Shown here in pieces: positions 1-5,607 of a DNA stretch of 9,863 nt. Within the stretch, counting starts at the first letter, position 1; each line of letters begins with the position of its first letter. Location of the stretch: positions 1-9,863 of the forward strand of contig CAKROP010000051.1 of NCBI GenBank assembly GCA_934373375.1. Reading direction: 5' to 3'. This DNA is from an uncultured Anaerosacchariphilus sp. (GTDB lineage Bacteria; Bacillota; Clostridia; Lachnospirales; Lachnospiraceae). The notes under the pieces are model-generated. The model was given only the letters and a program-made list of their open reading frames with translations, searched no databases and was not told the DNA's origin. Position numbers and translations under genes: made by a program.

Positions 1-617
1 ATGAAAAACGGTTGGAATATCCCATTCACATCAAGGAGACGAATCCGAAGCTGGCGAAGGCGATTATTACCCAGTATGGTGGACCCAACGGCGAGCTGGG
101 GGCTTCCATGCGTTATCTGTCCCAGCGGTATACAATGCCTTATAAGGAATGTATGGCGGCACTTACGGATATCGGCACCGAGGAATTGGGGCATTTTGAA
201 ATGATTGCCACCATCGTCCATCAGCTGACCCGGAATATGTCCATGGAGGAACTGAAGGCCTCCGGCTTTGAGGACTATTATGTGGATCATACCCTGGCGC
301 TCTGGCCCCAGGCGGCTTCCGGGACGCCCTTTACGGCTGCCATGTTCCAGTCGGTGGGCGATCCGATTACGGATCTGACCGAGGATATGGCAGCAGAGGA
401 AAAGGCCCGCACCACCTACGATAACATCTTACGGCTTTGCGTGGATTCCCCGGACGTCACCGACGCTATCCGGTTCCTGCGGGCCAGAGAGGTTGTACAT
501 TTCCAGCGATTCGGCGAAGCCCTCCGGATCATGCAGGATAAGTTAAATTCGAAGAACTTCTACGCCTTTAACCCGGCATTTGATGCGGGAACCACCGGCT
601 GCGGATGTAATTCCTGA
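1..617 (+). CDS. cotJC: CotJC-type spore coat manganese catalase (5' end off window)
   Basis: The protein belongs to the di-manganese catalase family, which disproportionates hydrogen peroxide; the CotJC branch is a spore-coat component. The frame is open from base 3 (GAA AAA CGG TTG GAA TAT), reading EKRLEYPIHIK. This matches the usual CotJC N-terminus, so the TTG at 12 is an internal Leu codon and the true start lies a few codons upstream of the window. Counting that Leu as residue 1, the ferritin-like metal ligands are visible: E28 (in GELGASMRYL), E58 and H61 (EELGHFE), E129/E130 (AAEEKAR), and E160 and H163 (REVVHF). The C-terminus ends in GCGCNS, a short Cys-rich tail. Length (about 205 residues) fits CotJC. 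In related genomes the gene follows cotJA/cotJB, which would lie just outside. Expression in the mother cell during sporulation is inferred from the family. Confidence 0.93.
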   Translation, partial: EKRLEYPIHIKETNPKLAKAIITQYGGPNGELGASMRYLSQRYTMPYKECMAALTDIGTEELGHFEMIATIVHQLTRNMSMEELKASGFEDYYVDHTLALWPQAASGTPFTAAMFQSVGDPITDLTEDMAAEEKARTTYDNILRLCVDSPDVTDAIRFLRAREVVHFQRFGEALRIMQDKLNSKNFYAFNPAFDAGTTGCGCNS

Positions 618-675
618 TTGCGTTTTGCAGGCAGCAAACAGATGGAAAACTAAATTTCTGTTTTGTATACACGAA

Positions 676-706
676 GGGAGCTGCTTTACGCAGCTCCCCC
701 TCTTTT
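676..706 (+). terminator. Intrinsic terminator of cotJC
   Basis: A perfect 9-bp stem, GGGAGCTGC (676-684) with GCAGCTCCC (690-698), closes a 5-nt loop TTTAC and is followed by CCTCTTTT. It sits 59 nt after the cotJC stop. On the other strand no T-run follows the stem, so it is at best a weak terminator for the convergent degV transcript. No separate degV terminator was seen between it and 768. Confidence 0.88.
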
Positions 707-767
707 CGCTCTATAGGAAATACCGTGTTACATTAAAGTGTGAAAGCCAGGATTCTTTCTTTATACA

Positions 768-1607
768 TTATGCCTTCTCCACATATATAATTCCAAAAGC
801 GTTCGGTCCGATATGCGTACCGATGGCTGCGCCAATCTGCAGCCGGCCCATGGTTTCGATTCCATGATTTTTTAACTTTTCTTCGAACTGCTCACAGTTC
901 TCCGTACCGCAGGTGTAGATGGAATATTTCGGCCAGGCGTCGTCCACCGGATGCTCCTCCAGCCATTTCAGCATAAAGCTCATGGCCTTATTTTTTCCGA
1001 TGGCTTTTCCGATAACGCCCACGCCTCCCTCTTCGGTCAGCGTAATCAGGGGCTTGAGCCTTGCCAGTTCGCCGATCATGGCTGCTGTTTTGCTGATACG
1101 GCCTCCCTTTTGCAGAAACTCCAGTGTATCTACCATGGCGATAGCGTGTACCCTGGTCTTGAAAGCGTCCGTCCGCTCCGCTACTTCCGCAGCGCTCTTT
1201 CCTTTTTCAATGAGTCCCTGCGCATAATCTGCCAGAATCTGGATCACACCCGTAGCTGTCAGGGAATCAATGAGATAAATCCCCTCATAATCCACCATTT
1301 GTTTTGCCAGTACCGCGCTCTGGTACGTACCGCTTAACGCGGACGACAGGAGAATCGCCACAACCTCATCCCCGTTCTTCTTCGCCTGCTCAAACAGTTC
1401 CAGAAAGGCCTGGGGCGACGGCTGGGAAGTCTGCGGGAATTCGCCGCCGTTCACCAACAGCTCGTAGAACTTATCCTTCGTCAGATCCACGCCGTCACGA
1501 TATTCCCTTCCGCCGATATTTACGCTGATGGGTACAAATAAAAAGCCTTTTTCTTCCGCTTCCTTCTTCGTCAGCTCCGAAGAGGAATCTACCAATATCT
1601 TTATCAT
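768..1607 (-). CDS. DegV family fatty-acid-binding protein
   Basis: A 279-residue cytosolic protein of the DegV/FakB family, which binds one fatty acid in a deep pocket and, in species with FakA, presents it for phosphorylation. Family landmarks are all present: the N-terminal VDSSSEL (residues 6-12), TSQPSPQAF (60-68), SSALSGTYQSA (88-98), DTLEFLQKGGRIS (160-172, with the conserved Arg at 170) and the C-terminal GAAIGTHIGPNAFG (259-272, with His265). Length is normal for the family. The ATG is preceded by GAGG (1615-1618) with a 7-nt spacer. That Shine-Dalgarno lies inside the end of the upstream MarR gene, and the ATG overlaps the MarR stop as ATGA, so translation is probably coupled. No kinase partner (FakA/DhaK-like) lies in the window. 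The ligand is unknown; identity as a DegV protein is secure. Confidence 0.95.
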   Translation of the reverse strand: MIKILVDSSSELTKKEAEEKGFLFVPISVNIGGREYRDGVDLTKDKFYELLVNGGEFPQTSQPSPQAFLELFEQAKKNGDEVVAILLSSALSGTYQSAVLAKQMVDYEGIYLIDSLTATGVIQILADYAQGLIEKGKSAAEVAERTDAFKTRVHAIAMVDTLEFLQKGGRISKTAAMIGELARLKPLITLTEEGGVGVIGKAIGKNKAMSFMLKWLEEHPVDDAWPKYSIYTCGTENCEQFEEKLKNHGIETMGRLQIGAAIGTHIGPNAFGIIYVEKA

Positions 1608-2044
1608 CCAATTACCTCGTCTGCCATATTTGCAATCAGGTCGAAGAGCTTTACGATTTCCTCGGAGCGGTCCCAGCCGATCCGGTTCATCAGCTCATCC
1701 ACAAATTTCAAGATTCGCTCATGCTCCCGCTCATAACTTTCCGCCCTCTCCATCCGAAAGGTCACATAGACCTGTCGCCTATCCCGCTCCGAACGAGTCC
1801 GCATAATCAGCTCTTTCTTCTCCAGACTGTTCAGAATCCGATTCATCTGGGATTTCAGAATCTTCGTCGCACTACACAAATCTGTGGCCGTAAGCTCCTC
1901 CGGCTTTTCGCTCTTCTGATTCCGGTACAGAATGCCACAAATCAGAAATTCATTGTACGGCAGTCCGGATACCAACCTTTCATTGTTAATCGCCATTGAT
2001 AATTTCAGCCATCCCTTCAGGACATCTTCTCTGGTCGCTTCCAT
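1604..2044 (-). CDS. MarR family transcriptional regulator
   Basis: A 146-residue winged-helix repressor-type protein. The DNA-binding core is LTATDLCSATKILKSQMNRI at residues 51-70, with the recognition helix around 61-76. The wing is RSERDRRQVYV (84-94), containing the Asp/Arg pair characteristic of MarR. Flanking helices 8-42 and 100-146 would form the dimerisation and ligand pocket. The start is supported by GGAGGA (2052-2057) 7 nt upstream of the ATG. It is the first gene of a two-gene unit with degV (4-nt overlap). A palindrome covering its own -10 box points to autorepression. The partnership with a lipid-binding protein makes a fatty-acid or lipophilic ligand plausible, but that is inference. 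The operator does not look like the FabT consensus. Confidence 0.93.
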   Translation of the reverse strand: MEATREDVLKGWLKLSMAINNERLVSGLPYNEFLICGILYRNQKSEKPEELTATDLCSATKILKSQMNRILNSLEKKELIMRTRSERDRRQVYVTFRMERAESYEREHERILKFVDELMNRIGWDRSEEIVKLFDLIANMADEVIG

Positions 2045-2077
2045 CCTTTGCTCCTCCCTCCTGCATGCTTCCTATTC

Positions 2078-2109
2078 GTTCACAAAATGAACAGTTCACA
2101 TAGTAAACT
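2078..2109. promoter_or_regulatory. Putative MarR operator cluster
   Basis: Bases 2093-2109 form an imperfect 17-bp palindrome (AGTTCAC ATA GTAAACT on the plus strand, with outer arms AGTT/AACT and inner AC/GT matching). It overlaps the -10 box. Immediately next to it, TGAAC-A-GTTCA (2088-2098) is a perfect 11-bp palindrome, and GTTCA (2078-2082) pairs with TGAAC (2088-2092) across CAAAA. Three GTTCA/TGAAC half-sites therefore stack between the promoter and the marR ribosome binding site. The spacing suits a dimeric winged-helix repressor. That MarR itself binds here is inferred from position. Confidence 0.55.
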
Positions 2110-2128
2110 ATTAATTTCAGACTGTCAA
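2100..2128 (-). promoter_or_regulatory. SigmaA-type promoter of marR-degV
   Basis: On the minus strand the -35 box is TTGACA (2128-2123, perfect consensus), followed by a 17-nt spacer and the -10 box TACTAT (2105-2100). The expected transcription start is near 2093, leaving a leader of about 50 nt to the ATG at 2044. Confidence 0.78.
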
Positions 2129-2146
2129 GTACTTTTTGCAGAATTC

Positions 2147-2180
2147 AAAAGGGAGCACAGGCCAAATAGCCTGCGCTCCC
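2147..2180 (-). terminator. Intrinsic terminator of galM
   Basis: A 12-position stem, 2151-2162 with 2169-2180, has one A/C mismatch and a 6-nt loop. Read on the minus strand it starts GGGAGCGCAGGC and is followed by TTTT (2150-2147). It lies 20 nt after the galM stop and just before the marR promoter, so it separates the two units. The plus-strand side also has a T-rich tail (2183-2199), so it could work in both directions. Confidence 0.82.
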
Positions 2181-2199
2181 CGCTTTTCCGTTCTTTTTT

Positions 2200-3249
2200 C
2201 TATTTTACTATCGAAAACTGATATCCGGTCTTCGTCCGGTACACCTCGCCCGCTTTTACAATGGGACTCTTGAAATTCTCATGATGGCAGGCATCCGGGA
2301 AGTACTGGGATTCAAAGCAGACTGCGCTTCGTCTCACATACGTATGGCCGCCCTTTCCCCCCTTCTCGTTCTCCAGGAAATTAGCGGCATACAGCTGGAT
2401 ACCGGGAGCGTCTGTGGACACCTCCATACAGATACCGCTCTTATCGGAAATGAGTCTGCCGCACAACGCATATGTTCCCTCATTCTTCAATACATAATTG
2501 TGATCGTAGCCGCCGGCCTGCTTCAGCGGCTCGTAGTCCGCGTCAATCCGCTCGCCGATGGTATGTACCGTACGGAAATCCATGGGTGTGCCCTCTACGC
2601 TTCGGATCTCGCCTGTAGGAATGAGTCCCGCGTCACCCGGTGTAAAGGCGTCTGCGTCCAGCCATACCTTCTGTTCCAGCACCGAATCAGACTCCTGGCC
2701 GTCCAGATTAAAGTAGGAATGATTGGTCAGGTTAAAGATGGTATCCCGGTCTGCCTTACCTTCATAGGCAATCTGCAGCTCACCACCATCCGTCAGTGTG
2801 TAGGATACGGTGATATCCGCATTGCCCGGATACCCCTGATCCCCATCGGGACTGTGCAGGGAAAACTCTACCTTATTGTCGTCAGCGATGATCGCTTTCC
2901 ACATTCTGGTAAAATACATATCCGGGCCACTGTGCAGGTTGTTCTCGCCATTATTTTTCACAAGTGTGTAATCCTTGCCCGCAATGGTGATAACGGCCCC
3001 TCCGATACGGTTGGCATTCCGGCCCACGACAGCTCCGAAATCCGGTCCGTTGACCTCATAGCCCGCTGCATCTTCATAGCCCCAGACCACATCACGGAGC
3101 GTGCCATCCTTATCCGGCACATGAAGCTCCGCCAGTACCGCGCCCAGATTCAGGACAGCCGCCTTCATGCCTTTTCCATTTTCCAGTATGTATTTCTTTA
3201 CCTTCTGTCCGTCCTTTGTGGTGCCGAATTCTTCTACCCGAATGCTCAT
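2200..3249 (-). CDS. galM: Aldose 1-epimerase (mutarotase)
   Basis: A 349-residue cytosolic enzyme that interconverts alpha and beta anomers of aldoses such as galactose and glucose, feeding the Leloir pathway. The galactose-mutarotase fold signatures appear in order: GRNANRI (76-82), NNLHSG with the substrate-binding His106, NLTNHSYFNL with the catalytic acid His177, PTGE (211-214), GGYDHNYVL with Asp249, APGIQLY (281-287) and FESQYFPDA with the catalytic base Glu313. All catalytic residues are intact and the length is typical. The ATG is preceded by AGGGGT (3255-3260) at a short spacing. It lies only 20 nt after the formate-channel gene, with no promoter or terminator between, so the two are probably co-transcribed. 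No galK, galT or galE is in the window, so the sugar handled cannot be told from context. Confidence 0.96.
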   Translation of the reverse strand: MSIRVEEFGTTKDGQKVKKYILENGKGMKAAVLNLGAVLAELHVPDKDGTLRDVVWGYEDAAGYEVNGPDFGAVVGRNANRIGGAVITIAGKDYTLVKNNGENNLHSGPDMYFTRMWKAIIADDNKVEFSLHSPDGDQGYPGNADITVSYTLTDGGELQIAYEGKADRDTIFNLTNHSYFNLDGQESDSVLEQKVWLDADAFTPGDAGLIPTGEIRSVEGTPMDFRTVHTIGERIDADYEPLKQAGGYDHNYVLKNEGTYALCGRLISDKSGICMEVSTDAPGIQLYAANFLENEKGGKGGHTYVRRSAVCFESQYFPDACHHENFKSPIVKAGEVYRTKTGYQFSIVK

Positions 3250-3269
3250 ACTTTACCCCTTTTCATTCT

Positions 3270-4058
3270 TTAGTCTTTTTTGGTTCCTTTTAAATACAGA
3301 TACCAGTATACGATGCCGATAGCTGCTCCGCCGATGAGGTTGCCCAGAGTTACCGGCAGCAGATTCTTCGTCAGCGCCGCGCCCAGATTCACAGCTGTGT
3401 TACCCACGCCATAGATAGAATTACTGAAGATACCTACCATCAGATAGTACATATTCGCAATGCTATGCTCGAAGCCGGCCATAACGAAGATCATAATCGG
3501 GAAATAAAGTCCCGCAATCTTGCTGGCTACGGTCTTACCCGCAAAGGACATCCAGACAGCCAGACATACCATCATGTTACAGACGATGCCGCGGAATACA
3601 GCGTCGCCGAAGCTTAAAGCCACCTTGCCTGCCGCCACAGACATCACCACATCCAGAAGTCCCTTGTCAAGCAGAGACGGACTGTGTCCGAAGGCTACCA
3701 GAAAAGCCAGGATCGAAGATCCTGCGAAGTTACCAAGGTATACGAAAACCCAGTTTTTCAGAACGCCGGAAAATTTCACTTCTCCCTCCAGAAGCGGGAT
3801 AACCAGCAGACAGTTTCCGGTGAAAAGCTCGCTTCCTGCAATCAGTACAAGAGCCAGTCCCGCCGGGAACATGCAGGCGCCAACCAGCTTGCCCAGAGCT
3901 CCGCCGATGGTCGCCGTTGCCATCTCATAGGCGATACCGCCGATACCGATGAAGATACCGGCCATAATGCCGAGGATAAACAGCTTGAGCGGCGGTGTAT
4001 TCACCTTTCCTTTTCCGATTCCCACATAATTTTTTGCAATTTCCGCAGGTGTGTTCAT
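3270..4058 (-). CDS. Formate/nitrite transporter family channel (FocA-like)
   Basis: A 262-residue integral membrane protein of the FNT family of pentameric channels, which pass small monovalent anions (formate, nitrite, hydrosulfide) or the matching acids. About six hydrophobic segments are seen (near 26-48, 60-90, 104-126, 153-172, 182-204 and 233-256). Family marks are AGSELFTGNCL (74-84, with Thr80 in the flexible loop), NFAGS (110-114), KV at 145-146, NMMVCLAVWMSFAGK (161-175) and GFEHSIANMYY (195-205), containing the conserved pore His198. The segment around 157-205 resembles E. coli FocA closely, so formate is the favoured substrate, but FNT substrates cannot be fixed from sequence alone. 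The start is supported by AGGAGG (4068-4073) with a 9-nt spacer. In a fermenting anaerobe a formate exporter fits pyruvate formate-lyase metabolism (inference). Confidence 0.93.
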   Translation of the reverse strand: MNTPAEIAKNYVGIGKGKVNTPPLKLFILGIMAGIFIGIGGIAYEMATATIGGALGKLVGACMFPAGLALVLIAGSELFTGNCLLVIPLLEGEVKFSGVLKNWVFVYLGNFAGSSILAFLVAFGHSPSLLDKGLLDVVMSVAAGKVALSFGDAVFRGIVCNMMVCLAVWMSFAGKTVASKIAGLYFPIMIFVMAGFEHSIANMYYLMVGIFSNSIYGVGNTAVNLGAALTKNLLPVTLGNLIGGAAIGIVYWYLYLKGTKKD

Positions 4059-4088
4059 GAAACAAAACCTCCTTTTTTATTTGTTAAA

Positions 4089-4117
4089 ATTATAACGTTC
4101 TCGTAAAGGTATGACCA
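4089..4117 (-). promoter_or_regulatory. Likely promoter of the formate channel-galM unit
   Basis: On the minus strand a perfect -10 box TATAAT (4094-4089) lies 17 nt from a weaker -35 TGGTCA (4117-4112, four of six consensus positions). The predicted start is near 4082, just upstream of the ribosome binding site. It falls in the 96-nt gap after the rhomboid-like gene. No terminator hairpin is visible in that gap, so read-through from the upstream gene is also possible. Confidence 0.55.
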
Positions 4118-4154
4118 TCGTACAATGTGTATGAATGAAGTCTGCTTTGTATGT

Positions 4155-5036
4155 CTATTTCACATGCTCATGCGTAAACAGATGATCCTGACAATACTCA
4201 TAATTGCCGTTGCACTTGGAGCAGTACCGGAATACCAGATCGTCGCCGTCCTTCTCCGTTCTGCCACAGACCGCGCATCTGTGAACGCTGGCCCGTTTCT
4301 CGCCCTGCTGCACGCTCCGGTTATATACCTGTCTTCTGTGTACCTCCTTCGGGGAGTACCGGCGCATATTTTTCATGCCGAAGAAGAAAATCAGGAAGTT
4401 GCCCAGGGACACCAGCGCCATGACCGCATAGGCCGGATGGGCGATGATTCCTGCCTGATACAGGGTCAGAAGCGTCTGGACCGAAAGATAGGGAGCCGCG
4501 AATCCCGCCACGATGGTTACGCCAAAGTACACCGCATTGATGATACCAAGCCATTTCGCCTTAATCGGAATGATAAAGAACAGCAGGAACTGCATGTTCG
4601 GATAGGTGGCCGCAAAAGCGAAAAACAGCGAGTAGTTCAGGTAATAGGTGCCGAACATGGGGCCGATATTCGCGCCGAACACGTAACAGCTTAAGAAAGC
4701 CGCCACCACATGAAGCAGCATACCTGTCAGCAGATACAGGTTAAAGCGAAACGCGCCCCACTGCATCTCCAGCACCTTGCCGATGGAATAATACAGGTAC
4801 ATGCTGATCAGGAAGAAAAACAGCCCTGTGGAAGGCGGGTAAATGATAAAAGTCACGATTCTCCAGATCTGGCCGTGCAGAATGGCGGTGGGATCGAGAG
4901 ACAGGTATCCGGTATAGAAATCGGGCGCCACCACATTAATCACATACCCCAGCGCATAAAGAATAATCACATAATACATCAGATTGTGAATCGCATAGCG
5001 GCCAAATTTTTTTTCCAGCTTGTCTATCCAGTTCAT
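4155..5036 (-). CDS. Rhomboid-fold membrane protein, probable pseudoprotease, with C-terminal zinc ribbon
   Basis: A 293-residue protein starting MNWIDKLEKKFGRYAI. About six membrane helices run from residue 18 to 221. Rhomboid-type sequence is visible: GQIWRIVTF (55-63), GKVLEMQWGAFRF (86-98) and PIKAKWLGI (157-165). Aligning by hand, the slot of the catalytic Gly-x-Ser-Gly is GTYY (129-132), so the serine is replaced by Tyr131. A His (H200) lies in the last helical region, but without the serine, proteolysis is unlikely. After the membrane part a basic linker leads to CAVC (254-257), CSKC (272-275), then C282, H285, H289 and H291, a zinc-ribbon-like cytosolic tail. An in-frame ATG at 5126 was rejected because it would add 30 residues, partly within the hairpin leader. 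The ribosome binding site for 5036 (AGG at 5051-5053, 14 nt away) is rather distant. Function unknown; a chaperone or adaptor role like that of other inactive rhomboids is conjecture. Confidence 0.8.
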   Translation of the reverse strand: MNWIDKLEKKFGRYAIHNLMYYVIILYALGYVINVVAPDFYTGYLSLDPTAILHGQIWRIVTFIIYPPSTGLFFFLISMYLYYSIGKVLEMQWGAFRFNLYLLTGMLLHVVAAFLSCYVFGANIGPMFGTYYLNYSLFFAFAATYPNMQFLLFFIIPIKAKWLGIINAVYFGVTIVAGFAAPYLSVQTLLTLYQAGIIAHPAYAVMALVSLGNFLIFFFGMKNMRRYSPKEVHRRQVYNRSVQQGEKRASVHRCAVCGRTEKDGDDLVFRYCSKCNGNYEYCQDHLFTHEHVK

Positions 5037-5082
5037 AAAAAATAATTCATCCTTTCCTATCAAAAATGTCTGTGACACAAGA

Positions 5083-5123
5083 TTTCCGGGCCGTGGAAAC
5101 TGTATTTCCACGAATCCCGGAAA
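5083..5123 (-). promoter_or_regulatory. Nested inverted repeat in the leader of the rhomboid-like gene
   Basis: The outer arms TTTCCGGG (5083-5090) and CCCGGAAA (5116-5123) and the inner arms GTGGAAA (5093-5099) and TTTCCAC (5105-5111) are all perfectly paired. They are separated by a small internal loop (CC opposite GAAT) and closed by a 5-nt loop. The 15 bp of stem sit in the roughly 98-nt untranslated leader. No T-run directly follows on the minus strand, so a simple terminator is unlikely. It may be a transcript-stabilising, protein-binding or regulatory structure. Confidence 0.6.
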
Positions 5124-5140
5124 CATTTTCAGACAATTTT

Positions 5141-5169
5141 ATTATAGGCGGGAAGCCTCTGTTTGTCAA
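5141..5169 (-). promoter_or_regulatory. Full-consensus SigmaA promoter of the rhomboid-like gene
   Basis: On the minus strand TTGACA (5169-5164), a 17-nt spacer and TATAAT (5146-5141) match the consensus at all 12 positions. The -35 box overlaps the stop codon of the LysM gene. Transcription should start near 5134, at the foot of the leader hairpin. Confidence 0.85.
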
Positions 5170-5393
5170 CCGGAGGCAATGGTCTTTCCTTCTCCCCTCT
5201 CTTTCTCCGGAGGCACCTGCCGCGGACGCCGCCGCAGGGGAATACACACCTCGTCCCCTACCTGCAGGTTGTAGATATTGATGTAGGGATTGGCGTAAAG
5301 AAGCGCCTGGAGGGGTACCCGGTAACGGCGGCTTAAGGCATAGAGCGTATCCCCTTTTTCAACCGTATGCAGAAATCCCATGCATTTTTCCAT
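5166..5393 (-). CDS. Small single-LysM-domain protein
   Basis: A 75-residue protein. Residues 8-53 form one LysM module (HTVEKGDTLYALSRRY, ANPYINIYNLQVGDEVCIPL), which in this family binds N-acetylglucosamine-containing glycans such as peptidoglycan. The rest is a charged, basic tail rich in Arg, Pro and Glu. No signal peptide or membrane segment is present. It therefore either acts in the cytoplasm or is placed on the forespore or cortex during sporulation, as some coat LysM proteins are (inference). The ATG at 5393 has AAGGAA (5403-5408) about 9-10 nt upstream. The ATG four codons later (5381) is a possible alternative. No convincing promoter was found upstream; the region is AT-rich and a sporulation sigma factor would not be recognised by my reading. 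No terminator follows it. Confidence 0.82.
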   Translation of the reverse strand: MEKCMGFLHTVEKGDTLYALSRRYRVPLQALLYANPYINIYNLQVGDEVCIPLRRRPRQVPPEKERGEGKTIASG

Positions 5394-5509
5394 AAAATCC
5401 GGTTCCTTTTCTTCCTATTTATATACATTTACTGTATGCAATCTGGAAAATCCTGTTACCTCTGCGCCTTTTTGTTAAACTTTCCATAAATTGTTTATAT
5501 TTTTTTTAT

Positions 5510-5538
5510 TTGATTTCAAAAATTTTGTGTCGTATAAT
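5510..5538 (+). promoter_or_regulatory. Promoter of the giant activase-fusion gene
   Basis: TTGATT (5510-5515) and the perfect -10 box TATAAT (5533-5538) are separated by 17 nt, in an AT-rich stretch that includes an A/T-tract (5497-5510). The predicted start is near 5545, giving a leader of about 63 nt. This is within the 214-nt gap shared with the divergent LysM gene. Confidence 0.75.
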
Positions 5539-5558
5539 GTACGTTAGTGTCAAAGAAA

Positions 5559-5595
5559 CCTTTTGCTGTCATTTAGAAAAGGAGGGGGGGCGGAG
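5559..5595 (+). promoter_or_regulatory. G-rich ribosome binding site region with possible sequestering stem
   Basis: AGGAGG (5580-5585) runs into a 7-G tract (5584-5590), then GGAG (5592-5595). The first Shine-Dalgarno lies 22 nt before the ATG at 5608 and the second 12 nt before it, so which one is used is unclear. CCTTTT (5559-5564) can pair with AAAAGG (5577-5582) over a 12-nt loop and would cover part of the first site. GGCG (5589-5592) can pair with CGCC (5601-5604) and would shorten the effective distance. Both stems are short and their function is speculative. Confidence 0.4.
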
Positions 5596-5607
5596 TATTT
5601 CGCCTAT

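Noticed and set aside
12..14. TTG at 12 as the start codon of the manganese catalase
   Set aside because: The frame is open upstream to the window edge and the residues EKR before it fit the conserved CotJC N-terminus, so the Leu is internal.
1..204. 67-codon frame starting with ATG at base 1
   Set aside because: It overlaps the catalase in another frame and gives an Arg/Trp-rich sequence with no family resemblance. The ATG at base 1 is an out-of-frame triplet in the catalase codons.
2281..3273. 330-codon plus-strand frame opposite galM
   Set aside because: It is the antisense of an intact galM with all catalytic motifs; the sequence has no recognisable domain.
5083..5123. Hairpin as terminator of the LysM gene
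   Set aside because: The downstream minus-strand sequence after the stem is not a T-run (the nearest run is about 14 nt away), and the structure lies after the next gene's consensus promoter.
5037..5126. Longer start (ATG 5126) for the rhomboid-like gene
   Set aside because: It would add 30 residues encoded partly by the hairpin leader, without a clear ribosome binding site, and leaves almost no leader after the consensus promoter. The 5036 start begins at the expected MNW...KLEKKFGRYA.
5409..5430. TATATAAAT stretch as a promoter for the LysM gene
   Set aside because: No acceptable -35 box at 16-18 nt; the nearest TTGCAT is only 10 nt away and TTTCCA is a poor match at 18 nt.
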